Origin: Bacteroidales bacterium
Lineage (GTDB): Bacteria > Bacteroidota > Bacteroidia > Bacteroidales > UBA932
Length of the DNA stretch: 15,587 nt
Assembly (NCBI GenBank): GCA_017527625.1
Contig: JAFXPV010000044.1
Location: 1 to 15,587 of the forward strand
Direction: 5' to 3'
The position numbers were made by a program, and so were the translations under genes. Under the pieces are notes generated by a model, which saw only the letters and a program-made list of their open reading frames with translations, did no database searches and was not told where the DNA came from. Below are positions 7,214 to 14,203 of this stretch, piece after piece (the first letter of the stretch is position 1; each line of letters starts with the position of its first letter).

Positions 7214-8227
7214 TTACTTGTCATAGAATGCCATCACATCGGCCCAGATAGCCTCTTTGTTGACTTCAAGGAGAAGTTCGTGCTTGAGGCCCAGATAGAT
7301 CTTGCTGTCTACGCTCTTGTAGCCTTGTGACTTTACAAACTCTACCAACTGCGCAAACCTCTCGGGGCTGCCGATGGCACGGTCGTTCTCACCGCCGATG
7401 AGCATCAGCTTGAGGTTGGGATTGTCGATGCCCCAGTCGGGCTTTGCAATCTCCTGAGACATACGTGCCAGGTTGTAATTGCCGTTGTTGGTGAAGGCAT
7501 AGCCGCACAGAGGGTCAGCGTTGTATGCCCTTACGTTATCCTCGTTGACAGAAAGCCAGCTGTTCTGCAGGCCGCCGTCGTCCATATTTGCGAAAGAGCG
7601 GCTGCTGCGGGTCTTATGGGGAGCCCAGAAGTTTCTCCATTTGGTCTTGAAGTCAACCTTGCGGTTGCCGCCTGACGGAGGTCCGCAGAGAACGATCTTG
7701 TCAATCGATGAGTCATAGTCCTGAAGATACATACGGCCCACCATAGTTCCCATACTGTGGCAGAACAGATAGACCGGAAGACCGGGATACTGTTCCTTCA
7801 TATAGAGTACCATCTGCTGCAGGTCGTCGCTGATAGCGCGCACCTTGTTGGTGCCGAAGTCGCCGAGGCCGGCCTTCTTGGTGATGCTGCCGCCGTGACC
7901 GCGATGGTCGTGCATCTCGCACACATAACCGTGCTTCGCAAGATACTGCATAAACGGATAGTAACGCTCCTTGTGCTCAGCCATACCGTGAGAGAACACA
8001 ACGATAGCCTTGGACTGACCCACAGGCTTGACAATAGCCATCGACAGCGGATGCTTGTCGACATTGGACGGAACGATCTGGGTCTGCATCGGAAGATCCG
8101 GCAGCATTGCCAGTGAATCAAGCGCAGCCGCAGCCTTCTCGGCACTCACCTGCACCTTCTCATCAGCCGCATTCGCCACGAACACGCACAACGCAGCAAC
8201 AAGTAAAATCGAAAATATCTTTTTCAT
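7214..8227 (-). CDS. Exported alpha/beta-hydrolase, monoacylglycerol lipase-like
   Basis: The 337-residue product has an N-terminal signal peptide (Lys-Lys, hydrophobic core, cleavage likely after residue 20 at VANA/AD), so it is probably periplasmic or secreted. The alpha/beta-hydrolase core follows, with the oxyanion-region FSHGMAEHKERY (78-89), a DHRGHG motif (107-112), the nucleophile elbow FCHSMGT (Ser158), the acid in GGENDRAIG (Asp282) and the base in GLKHELLLE (His316). This combination is typical of the Hydrolase_4 / PldB-monoacylglycerol lipase group. The true substrate (lipid, lysophospholipid or another ester) cannot be read from the sequence. It is first in a two-gene unit with the esterase, and is divergent from the LRR lipoprotein across 61 bp. 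Confidence 0.87.
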   Translation of the reverse strand: MKKIFSILLVAALCVFVANAADEKVQVSAEKAAAALDSLAMLPDLPMQTQIVPSNVDKHPLSMAIVKPVGQSKAIVVFSHGMAEHKERYYPFMQYLAKHGYVCEMHDHRGHGGSITKKAGLGDFGTNKVRAISDDLQQMVLYMKEQYPGLPVYLFCHSMGTMVGRMYLQDYDSSIDKIVLCGPPSGGNRKVDFKTKWRNFWAPHKTRSSRSFANMDDGGLQNSWLSVNEDNVRAYNADPLCGYAFTNNGNYNLARMSQEIAKPDWGIDNPNLKLMLIGGENDRAIGSPERFAQLVEFVKSQGYKSVDSKIYLGLKHELLLEVNKEAIWADVMAFYDK

Positions 8228-8288
8228 CTGTATAGTTTATTTGGTTTTCGGGGTGTAATGTAGGAATTTTTTTACGAAATTTGACAAT

Positions 8289-11129
8289 ATGATAAGGCAA
8301 TGTGCTCTATTGTTTCTTCTTACGTTCGCAGTTCTCCTTGTTTCTTGCGAGGATAAAACGGGCAGCGAAGCATTCCTTACGCCCAAGATTCTGACTGCAG
8401 AGGCTGAAGCCGATATTGCCACAGCAAGTTTCACCTGTACCCTATCAGCCCCGAGAGCCCAGGAGTGCGGCATTGTCTACTGGACTTCTTCATCGGACGA
8501 AAAAACAATTATTGGCAAATTGCAGAGCTCTTCTTTCGTAGTGACGATTTCCGACCTCAACCCTTCCACCACTTATTCGTGGTATGCCTATGCCAAAGCT
8601 GGCATCAGTGAAGTGCGTTCTGAGACAAGAACTTTCACCACAAAAGACAAGCCACTGCCTCCGGTACCGCCAGAGCAATTAATAGAGATTTCCGACGTGG
8701 TTTTCAAGACCTATCTGGTTGAACATTTCGATACCGATGGCGACGGAGAAATCTCGGAGTCCGAAGCGCTGCGCGTGAAAAAGATTGCCGTAAAGACCGA
8801 TGAAATCTTCTCCCTCGAAGGCATCGAATGTTTCATCAATCTTGACACTCTGATATGCCGCGGAGTCAGTCAAGAAATGGATGAGTATAGCTACGTCGGC
8901 CGGCCCGGCAAGCTACGTTCACTTGATCTATCCGCAAACACGCACTTACGACACTTAGAGTGCGACGGAAACTATATCGAAAAACTCATTCTTCCCGAAA
9001 CCCCTTGGCTGGAATACTTGCGCTGTTCCCGCAACAGGCTTACCGAACTGGATCTTTCGAAGACGCCGAATCTACTGGAGATTCAAGCATTTGACAACAG
9101 ATTCACCTCTTTAGACTTTAGCGAGAATCATGATCTCGAGTACATAGAGATAGACACAAATCCCATTGAAAGCATTGATGTCTCGGGATGTCCAAGGCTT
9201 ATTTTATTGAATGTCGCAAGCCTCAACCTTTCCAAAATTGATATATCCGGCAATCCAAAGCTTAACTGGTTGAGCATTAGCAGCAACGTCGGCATATCTT
9301 CCATTGACTTGAGCCAGACCCCTGAACTGCGAGCCTTTTACTGCACAGAAACCAAGATTTCATCACTTGACCTTTCAAACTGCACGATGCTCTATGAGTT
9401 GGCGTGTGAGAGTTGCAATATCGAAGAGTTGGACATCAGCATGCTGCCAAATCTGGAGCATGTGCTATTGGCCCCGATGAACTCTTTGAAAAAGCTATAT
9501 GTCCTGGACACACAGCGCATCGAAGGAGTCACCGTCAACCGCTCGGATGCTATAGTTCCCAATGGAACTGAGATTATCCTACGATATTCAGGAGCCCCGG
9601 ATGGCAATATAATCTTTGAAGACCCGGCATTTAAGGCTTATCTAATAACCCGCTTTGATTCAAATGCAGATGGAGAGATCTCTATTGAAGAGGCAAGGAA
9701 TATCTACAAGATTGATGTCAGCTCCATCGAATGGAACATCACTTCCCTGCAAGGGATAGAATATATGCCAAACCTCACATTCCTGGCCTGTTGGGGCAAA
9801 TGGGTTGATAATAACGTCAACAATTATGAGCATTACTATATCAGTAAGAATTACCATTGGGACTACTGCATTGGGCCGATAGGCACTCTGAAGAAGGTAG
9901 ATGTCACTCACAACCCGAAACTGGTCGTTTTGGATTTGTCAAACAACAGTGGCATCGGCGAGACCGGCACAGGGACTATCGACCTCTCTAACAATCCAGA
10001 ACTGGAAGAGGTATATTTGAATATGTGTTATATCAAGTATCCTGATGTAAGTGCATGCCCTAAACTTCAGAGACTCAACCTCACCCATGGTCACGGCAAT
10101 ATTCCGGACTTTTCAAACAACACAGAACTTCGTTTTCTGGATATAGGCCACGAACAGCGCTCCCGCCTGCAGGCAGTCGACGTTTCAAACTGTCCGATGC
10201 TTGAGGATTTGAATGTCAGCGCAAGCGCAACGAGCCTTTCCGACTTATCCCATAATCCTAAGCTCAAGGCATTGAGGCTCAACTGGTGTATGTACGTAAA
10301 GCCCAACCTTTCAGCTGTACCTCTTTTGGAAATATTTGAATGCAAGGGCAACAGTCTTAGCTCATTGGACCTGACTGCTCTGAAACACCTGAAACAACTG
10401 ATAGCATCTGAAAACCCTTTAAAAAATCTGGATCTGTCTAATTTGACTGGATTGCAAAGACTAGAATGCAATTCTTGCGAGTTGACTTCACTGGACATTT
10501 CAGGTCTTAAAGAACTGGAATATCTGGACTGTTCCGACAATGCTATAAATACTATTAATATTTCTGAGAATGAAGCCCTCCAAGAGCTTTATATTGCTCG
10601 CAACCCTCTGATTTCACTTGATTTGTCGCATAGCTCGAACCTAAGCACATTATTCTGCGATGAGACTAGTATACAAGATCTTGACGTTTCCAACAATCCT
10701 CAGCTTGGTGACCTTCGCTGCAACAGGAACAAGCTTGGCAAACTTGATGTTTCAACTTGTCTTCGTTTGCATTATCTGTACTGCTCAAATACCAATCTTG
10801 ACAAACTGGATCTCTCGAAGAATTCTGTATTGGAGGAAATCGACTGTTCATCTAATTCATTGACAGATCTGAACACATCTAATAATCCCTTATTGCGCTG
10901 GATGGTATGTAATAATAACCATATTCGGACATTGGATGTATCAAAGAATCCACTTCTTTCAGGTCCGAGCAACAACATCACCGGACTTTATTGCGCGCCA
11001 ATGGATGATGCTGATGGGAATAATGTGCTGGAAACCTTGTATATCAAGGCTGGACAATCCATTGAAGGTGTAACCAAGAACCGAAGTACAGAACACATCC
11101 CGGCTCAGACCTCGATAATACAAAAGTAG
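8289..11129 (+). CDS. Surface lipoprotein with two EF-hand-like / leucine-rich-repeat modules
   Basis: The 946-residue product starts with a lipoprotein signal ending FAVLLVSC (Cys20), followed by an Fn3-like beta domain at about 31-110 and a Pro-rich linker. Module 1 has an EF-hand-like loop, DTDGDGEISESE (138-149), then about nine leucine-rich repeats to around residue 400. Module 2 has a second loop, DSNADGEISIEE (447-458), then about sixteen repeats. Most repeats are 21 residues with consensus LxCxxNxLxxLDLSxNPxL. Each array ends in the same cap, IEGVTxNRS followed by a Pro-x-x-Thr segment. The architecture suggests calcium-stabilised binding of protein or glycan at the cell surface; the ligand is unknown. 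No terminator follows before the small regulator-like gene 63 nt downstream. The ATG lies only 5 nt after GAAATTTG. Confidence 0.88.
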   Translation: MIRQCALLFLLTFAVLLVSCEDKTGSEAFLTPKILTAEAEADIATASFTCTLSAPRAQECGIVYWTSSSDEKTIIGKLQSSSFVVTISDLNPSTTYSWYAYAKAGISEVRSETRTFTTKDKPLPPVPPEQLIEISDVVFKTYLVEHFDTDGDGEISESEALRVKKIAVKTDEIFSLEGIECFINLDTLICRGVSQEMDEYSYVGRPGKLRSLDLSANTHLRHLECDGNYIEKLILPETPWLEYLRCSRNRLTELDLSKTPNLLEIQAFDNRFTSLDFSENHDLEYIEIDTNPIESIDVSGCPRLILLNVASLNLSKIDISGNPKLNWLSISSNVGISSIDLSQTPELRAFYCTETKISSLDLSNCTMLYELACESCNIEELDISMLPNLEHVLLAPMNSLKKLYVLDTQRIEGVTVNRSDAIVPNGTEIILRYSGAPDGNIIFEDPAFKAYLITRFDSNADGEISIEEARNIYKIDVSSIEWNITSLQGIEYMPNLTFLACWGKWVDNNVNNYEHYYISKNYHWDYCIGPIGTLKKVDVTHNPKLVVLDLSNNSGIGETGTGTIDLSNNPELEEVYLNMCYIKYPDVSACPKLQRLNLTHGHGNIPDFSNNTELRFLDIGHEQRSRLQAVDVSNCPMLEDLNVSASATSLSDLSHNPKLKALRLNWCMYVKPNLSAVPLLEIFECKGNSLSSLDLTALKHLKQLIASENPLKNLDLSNLTGLQRLECNSCELTSLDISGLKELEYLDCSDNAINTINISENEALQELYIARNPLISLDLSHSSNLSTLFCDETSIQDLDVSNNPQLGDLRCNRNKLGKLDVSTCLRLHYLYCSNTNLDKLDLSKNSVLEEIDCSSNSLTDLNTSNNPLLRWMVCNNNHIRTLDVSKNPLLSGPSNNITGLYCAPMDDADGNNVLETLYIKAGQSIEGVTKNRSTEHIPAQTSIIQK

Positions 11130-11136
11130 GAAACTT

Positions 11137-11161
11137 ATTTGGACCAACTTGGACTTGACTG
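11137..11161 (+). repeat. 25-bp motif, copy 1 (upstream of the small regulator-like gene)
   Basis: This copy matches 13919-13943 at 21 of 25 positions. The first ten bases (ATTTGGACCA) and the last nine (ACTTGACTG) are identical. It contains the palindrome TTGGaCCAA. Both copies stand in the same orientation just upstream of a plus-strand gene, and both have the same spacing from a -7-like box. An operator, an activator site or shared promoter ancestry would all fit. Confidence 0.7.
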
Positions 11162-11185
11162 AACCATTCTGACTGGATACCTTCG
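11154..11185 (+). promoter_or_regulatory. Candidate promoter of the small regulator-like gene
   Basis: CTTG (11154-11157) is followed after 20 nt by TACCTTCG (11178-11185), which matches TAnnTTTG at all but one fixed base. The start codon at 11193 is 7 nt later, implying an almost leaderless transcript. The -33-like part sits in the 25-bp motif. Confidence 0.4.
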
Positions 11186-11192
11186 CAGAACC

Positions 11193-11774
11193 ATGGGAAC
11201 ACCTTTCATACCAGAGCTTGGAGAGCTTCTCCGTCAAGTCGAAGAGAAATTCGGCCGCCGTCTGTCCACTACCACCGATTACGAACTGCTTTCCTTTATT
11301 GTAGAGCGTGAAATCAATGAAATGATTTCTGCCTCCACTCTCAAAAGGCTCTGGGGATATGTTTCTTATTCTTCCACTCCCAGGATAGCAACTATGGACA
11401 CCCTTTGCCGCTATCTTGGACATAAGGATTTCAAGGAATTCTGCAAGAAACTGAAAGAATCCGGCGCGATAGTGTCGACCTTCTTTACCTCCAAGACAGT
11501 CGAGGCCTCATCATTGAAAAAAGGCGACCGTCTGATGCTCGGGTGGGCTCCCAACCGCTTGGTGAAACTGCAGTTTTTAGGAGGAGACTCCTTTGAAGTG
11601 GTAGCTGCCGACAATGCCAAGTTACGCCCGGGAGACAAGTTTGAAGCATCAGAATTCATCCTCGGTGTGCCGCTGTTCATCAGCTCTGTCCGTCGCCCTG
11701 ACGGCACAGTCACTCCACCCTACGTAGCAGCCAAGGCCGAAGGGTTGAACGTCTTGGAGGTACTTTCAGAATAA
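11193..11774 (+). CDS. Probable DNA-binding regulator of unnamed Bacteroidetes family
   Basis: The 193-residue product has no signal peptide or membrane segment, so it should be cytoplasmic. Residues of about 1-90 look helical and include ISASTLKRLWGYV (45-57) and TMDTLCRYLGHKDFKEF (68-83). This pair (S-T-L-K-R-L-W/F-G, then T-x-x-L-x-x-Y-L-G-x-x-D/W-F) recurs in many Bacteroidetes proteins and resembles a helix-turn-helix. Residues 95-193 form a separate small beta-rich domain (LGWAPNRLVKLQFLG, GVPLFISSV) that may sense a ligand or partner. Function beyond probable DNA binding is inference. It follows the LRR gene by 63 nt but has its own promoter-like sequence. A terminator follows at 11796. 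Confidence 0.7.
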   Translation: MGTPFIPELGELLRQVEEKFGRRLSTTTDYELLSFIVEREINEMISASTLKRLWGYVSYSSTPRIATMDTLCRYLGHKDFKEFCKKLKESGAIVSTFFTSKTVEASSLKKGDRLMLGWAPNRLVKLQFLGGDSFEVVAADNAKLRPGDKFEASEFILGVPLFISSVRRPDGTVTPPYVAAKAEGLNVLEVLSE

Positions 11775-11777
11775 AGT

Positions 11778-12764
11778 TTAGAATCTGACTCCGACACCGA
11801 CCTCAATGGTCGGTTTTTTCATTTTTATGGTGCTTACTCCGGCTGAAGCCGTAAACATACCTGCGGTCAGCATCAACCCTGCGTCGGCACTAATTCCCTT
11901 CAAACACAAATCATCCACCCTCGCCCATTTGCCGGCCGAGTCTTCCCAAAGAATTTGAAGACTGCCATAGCCGGAACCGGCATACAAGTTCAGTGGGCCT
12001 GCGAGACGGATTATCGCTCCACCTCCGACAGCCCATGACGAATGTCTTTCATTCCCTGTAGTCCAGATAATACCGCCGCCCGAAGTGCCGTTGCTGAGAC
12101 AACTGTAATCCGCCATTCCGGTCACAAAGTTCGAGCGGCCCTTAAGATAAGCTCCTAACCGTCCGGCAATGCAGCTGACCATCGCGCCGTATGACATCGC
12201 TTCCGGTCGCCAGCCAGCCAACGCCATCACACCGATCTGAGCCCGAGGCCGTTCATACTTCTGTAAGCTGACTCGAGTGATACCTTGTGTGTCCTGCGTG
12301 TACGTGTCATTCAGACTACCCGTGTCATTCTGAGCGAAGCGAAGAATCTTTGCAGCTGAAGTCGGCACCGAAGGATATTCAGCCACCACAGGCGGCTTCC
12401 ATCCTACAGTCGGCAAATCCAAAACCTCTCTGGACACAGCGGCTTGCGAACCACCTGATGCAGGCTGGAAAGCCGCCGTATACTTGCTGCGAATCCTTTC
12501 AAACCTCTGTCGCTGCGCCTGAGTCATATTCACAGCGCCTTCCTGTAATGTGGCGCGCAGACTCGACACCTGCTCCAGCAGAGACCTCAACTCCTCGGGA
12601 GCAATCTGCTCTCCGCGAAGAGAACGGTCGCGAAGAAGGATGCACCTGTCGCAAATCTGCTCGTATCGGTCAAGAGCGGTGTCAATCCTCCCGTTCTGAG
12701 CAAACGCCGGCTGCCCGGCAAGCAGGCACACGGCCACCACAAAGTATGACAGGAGTTTACGCAT
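11778..12764 (-). CDS. Exported protein with helical N-terminal half and barrel-like C-terminal half
   Basis: From the ATG at 12762-12764 the product has 328 residues. The frame extends to a TTG at 12785, which is a less likely start. Residues 1-22 are a clear signal peptide (cleavage near AFA/QN). Residues of about 25-100 are helical and charged, possibly coiled-coil, with two Cys in CDRC. A Pro-rich, low-complexity linker (about 105-165) contains the RFAQNDT repeat-derived segment. From about 174 the protein is rich in Gly and alternating hydrophobic residues and ends VEVGVGVRF, a terminal Phe typical of outer-membrane beta barrels. I do not recognise a named family. It is divergent from the kinase gene, with the starts 39 nt apart. 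Confidence 0.72.
   Translation of the reverse strand: MRKLLSYFVVAVCLLAGQPAFAQNGRIDTALDRYEQICDRCILLRDRSLRGEQIAPEELRSLLEQVSSLRATLQEGAVNMTQAQRQRFERIRSKYTAAFQPASGGSQAAVSREVLDLPTVGWKPPVVAEYPSVPTSAAKILRFAQNDTGSLNDTYTQDTQGITRVSLQKYERPRAQIGVMALAGWRPEAMSYGAMVSCIAGRLGAYLKGRSNFVTGMADYSCLSNGTSGGGIIWTTGNERHSSWAVGGGAIIRLAGPLNLYAGSGYGSLQILWEDSAGKWARVDDLCLKGISADAGLMLTAGMFTASAGVSTIKMKKPTIEVGVGVRF
11796..11819 (+). terminator. Intrinsic terminator after the small regulator-like gene
   Basis: ACCGACC (11796-11802) pairs with GGTCGGT (11808-11814) across a 5-nt loop and is followed by a T run (11814-11819). It acts in the plus direction and lies 21 nt after the stop codon. It is inside the final codons of the convergent gene, which it therefore helps encode. 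Confidence 0.8.
12303..12330. repeat. Direct repeat of CGTGTCATTC, 18-nt period
   Basis: CGTGTCATTC occurs at 12303-12312 and again at 12321-12330. The second copy runs into the palindromic repeat. On the minus strand the spacing keeps the reading frame and gives the NDT-x3-NDT pattern in the encoded linker. It could be a slippage duplication of the repeat end. Confidence 0.7.
12322..12353. repeat. Dispersed palindromic repeat (RFAQNDT / SERSEES type) inside a gene
   Basis: The plus strand core CATTCTGAGCGAAGCGAAG (12326-12344), continuing into AATC, is the familiar small repeat that translates as SERSEES in one frame and RFAQNDT on the opposite strand. It occurs in many copies in several unrelated bacterial genomes. 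The ends ATTCT / AGAAT are inverted. Here it is in frame within the linker of the barrel-like protein. That it is multicopy in this genome is inferred and not visible in the window. Confidence 0.75.
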
Positions 12765-12768
12765 TAGT

Positions 12769-12800
12769 ATTGCAAATTTAGCCAAAAACGCGGAAATTTG
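12769..12800 (+). promoter_or_regulatory. Candidate kinase promoter overlapping a divergent -7 box
   Basis: ATTG (12769-12772) stands 20 nt before GAAATTTG (12793-12800), one fixed base from TAnnTTTG, and 3 nt before the kinase ATG. On the opposite strand TAAATTTG (12780-12773) is a perfect -7 match 8 nt before the barrel-like gene, though I see no TTTG at its -33. The two -7 boxes form an inverted repeat CAAATTT / AAATTTG. Confidence 0.45.
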
Positions 12801-12803
12801 GGT

Positions 12804-13844
12804 ATGGAAAATTCCTCTGAGTTCTTCGAAGCCCCTTCCTCAAAGCTGCCGAACGAAGTCCCCGCCAAGGAGCTAATTAGCCGTTCCCAGTCAGGGTACT
12901 GCGAGATTTGGCGCGTTGACCGCGGGGGAAGGTTCCGTGTCCTCAAGTGCCTCAAGAAGGAGTACCGAGGCAATCCCTTGTACGAACGGCTTCTCCTCAA
13001 AGAATTCGAGATTGGATACTCATTGAACCACAGAAATATCTGTGAATACTACTCCTTTCTCAATGATGCCGAGCTCGGCAACTGCATCGAAATGGAGTGG
13101 GTTGACAGCTGCGACCTTGAAGCCTTCCTGTCGGATGGGAAGCGAGACAACGCAGTCTGCGACAAGATTGTAGGCGAACTATGCTCAGCCCTGCAGTATA
13201 TGCACGCCAAACAAGTGCTGCACCGCGACCTCAAGCCCTCCAACATCCTCATAACATACAGCGGCCACAATGTCAAACTGATTGACTTCGGCCTCTCCGA
13301 CACCGACTCCTCTACAATCCTAAAGAACCCTGCGGGCACCGCCGTCTATGCTGCCCCCGAAGTCCGCGCGGGCGGCAAAGCCAGCATCGCCAGCGACCTT
13401 TATTCCCTCGGAATGGTACTGTCACTCTTCCCGGGCCGCAAGTATTCCAAGGTAGCCGCAAAACTCTGCTCAGCAAAGCCCGAAGACCGCTACACCTCAG
13501 TAGCCGAAATAGAGAAAGCCCTTGATGGAGGTTCTCATCCCCTACTCTGGGCACTGCTGCTCCTTATCGCTGCCATAGTTGCCATCTCTCCCAATATTTA
13601 CAAGCGTTTGCGCAGCAGTAAGGACATACCCGTCCCCGCTTCCATCCAGACTCCGGATTCTGTCGCCACACCCCAGCCGCAGCCTGTTCTTGACACGATG
13701 GCTATACCCTCGGTAAAAACTAATGATTCTCCCACCCCCAAGCCTCAGCCCGCATCCAAGTCAACCGTCCAATCCACATCCAGCCCCACTGACACCACCC
13801 TCATCGACGAACTCTTCCGCCAAGCCACGGAGTTGTTTGAGTAA
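12804..13844 (+). CDS. Membrane-anchored Hanks-type Ser/Thr protein kinase
   Basis: From the ATG at 12804-12806 the product has 346 residues; a TTG two codons upstream is less likely. The kinase domain (about 20-232) has Lys48 (VLKCLKK), Glu67 for helix C, HRDLKPSN (140-147), the DFG motif in LIDFGLSD (161-163), APE (184-186) and Asp198 in SDLYSLG, so it is probably active. The Gly-rich loop is poor: SQSGYCEIW replaces GxGxxG. A single membrane helix (about 236-261) follows, then a Pro/Ser/Thr-rich periplasmic tail ending LIDELFRQATELFE. This resembles PknB-like sensors but lacks a recognised extracellular domain. Substrate is unknown; neighbours are a divergent exported barrel-like protein and a surface-protein operon. 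A terminator follows. Confidence 0.9.
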   Translation: MENSSEFFEAPSSKLPNEVPAKELISRSQSGYCEIWRVDRGGRFRVLKCLKKEYRGNPLYERLLLKEFEIGYSLNHRNICEYYSFLNDAELGNCIEMEWVDSCDLEAFLSDGKRDNAVCDKIVGELCSALQYMHAKQVLHRDLKPSNILITYSGHNVKLIDFGLSDTDSSTILKNPAGTAVYAAPEVRAGGKASIASDLYSLGMVLSLFPGRKYSKVAAKLCSAKPEDRYTSVAEIEKALDGGSHPLLWALLLLIAAIVAISPNIYKRLRSSKDIPVPASIQTPDSVATPQPQPVLDTMAIPSVKTNDSPTPKPQPASKSTVQSTSSPTDTTLIDELFRQATELFE

Positions 13845-13883
13845 GCCACCGTCCGAATTCTCCAAGTAATTTATCATCATCTC

Positions 13884-13912
13884 AACCAGAGGCATTCACC
13901 CCTGGTTTTTTT
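13884..13912 (+). terminator. Intrinsic terminator after the kinase gene
   Basis: AACCAG-A-GG (13884-13892) pairs with CC-C-CTGGTT (13899-13907), with one internal mismatch and a 6-nt loop, followed by T7 (13906-13912). It ends kinase transcription and separates it from the downstream operon. Confidence 0.82.
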
Positions 13913-13918
13913 GTACGC

Positions 13919-13943
13919 ATTTGGACCATTGTGAACTTGACTG
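13919..13943 (+). repeat. 25-bp motif, copy 2 (upstream of the small-protein/fimbrillin operon)
   Basis: It matches 11137-11161 at 21 of 25 positions, with the outer parts identical and four differences between positions 11 and 16. It lies in the same orientation and just upstream of a plus-strand gene start. TTGGaCCA is kept, with the palindrome one base shorter. Confidence 0.7.
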
Positions 13944-13967
13944 GCGCTGTAGCTTTCTTAAACTTTG
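13936..13967 (+). promoter_or_regulatory. Candidate promoter of the small-protein/fimbrillin operon
   Basis: CTTG (13936-13939) is followed after 20 nt by AAACTTTG (13960-13967), one fixed base from TAnnTTTG. The spacing equals that at 11154-11185, and the -33-like part lies in the shared 25-bp motif. The first start codon is 30 nt downstream, a normal leader length. Confidence 0.5.
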
Positions 13968-13997
13968 TATAGAAAGACACTACTAATACTTATCGAT

Positions 13998-14186
13998 ATG
14001 GAAAAGAAACAATATGTATCTCCGGAAACGGAGGCTATTAAAATTGAAACAAGTTCCGTTTTATGCGAAAGCGGTGGAGCCGGTGGTGGCAGCCAGCCCG
14101 GCGGTGGAGATCCATTGACATCTTTCTTCCCTTTTTACTACGATCCTTATCAAGATCCCTATCAAGCTCCTCACGAATCATATTAG
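13998..14186 (+). CDS. Small 62-residue Gly-rich and Tyr/Pro-rich protein
   Basis: The ATG at 13998-14000 gives 62 residues; the frame opens upstream at a TTG (13965) that overlaps the promoter and is rejected. The N-terminus MEKKQYVSPETEAIKIETS resembles a group of short Bacteroidales proteins starting with Lys residues, Tyr-x-x-Pro and a Glu/Ile-rich segment. A single Cys is followed by GGAGGGSQPGGG, then the tail YYDPYQDPYQAPHESY with a DPYQ repeat. There is no signal peptide. It precedes two fimbrillin-like lipoprotein genes in the same unit, 17 nt before the first. Function is unknown; a precursor peptide, an assembly factor or a small structural component are possible. The frame is well supported by operon spacing. 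Confidence 0.7.
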   Translation: MEKKQYVSPETEAIKIETSSVLCESGGAGGGSQPGGGDPLTSFFPFYYDPYQDPYQAPHESY

Positions 14187-14203
14187 TCACTAATACTATT
14201 ATT

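Noticed and set aside
8228..8288. Promoter for the lipase-like gene in the divergent 61-bp spacer
   Set aside because: No TTTG / TAnnTTTG pair with proper spacing was found on the minus strand.
12287..12781. Plus-strand frame containing SERSEES
   Set aside because: It is the shadow of the exported protein gene on the other strand; the peptide is just the translated repeat.
14063..14203. Arg/Trp/Ser-rich extension before the fimbrillin-like protein
   Set aside because: It overlaps the small protein in another frame, while the ATG at 14204 gives a perfect lipoprotein signal.
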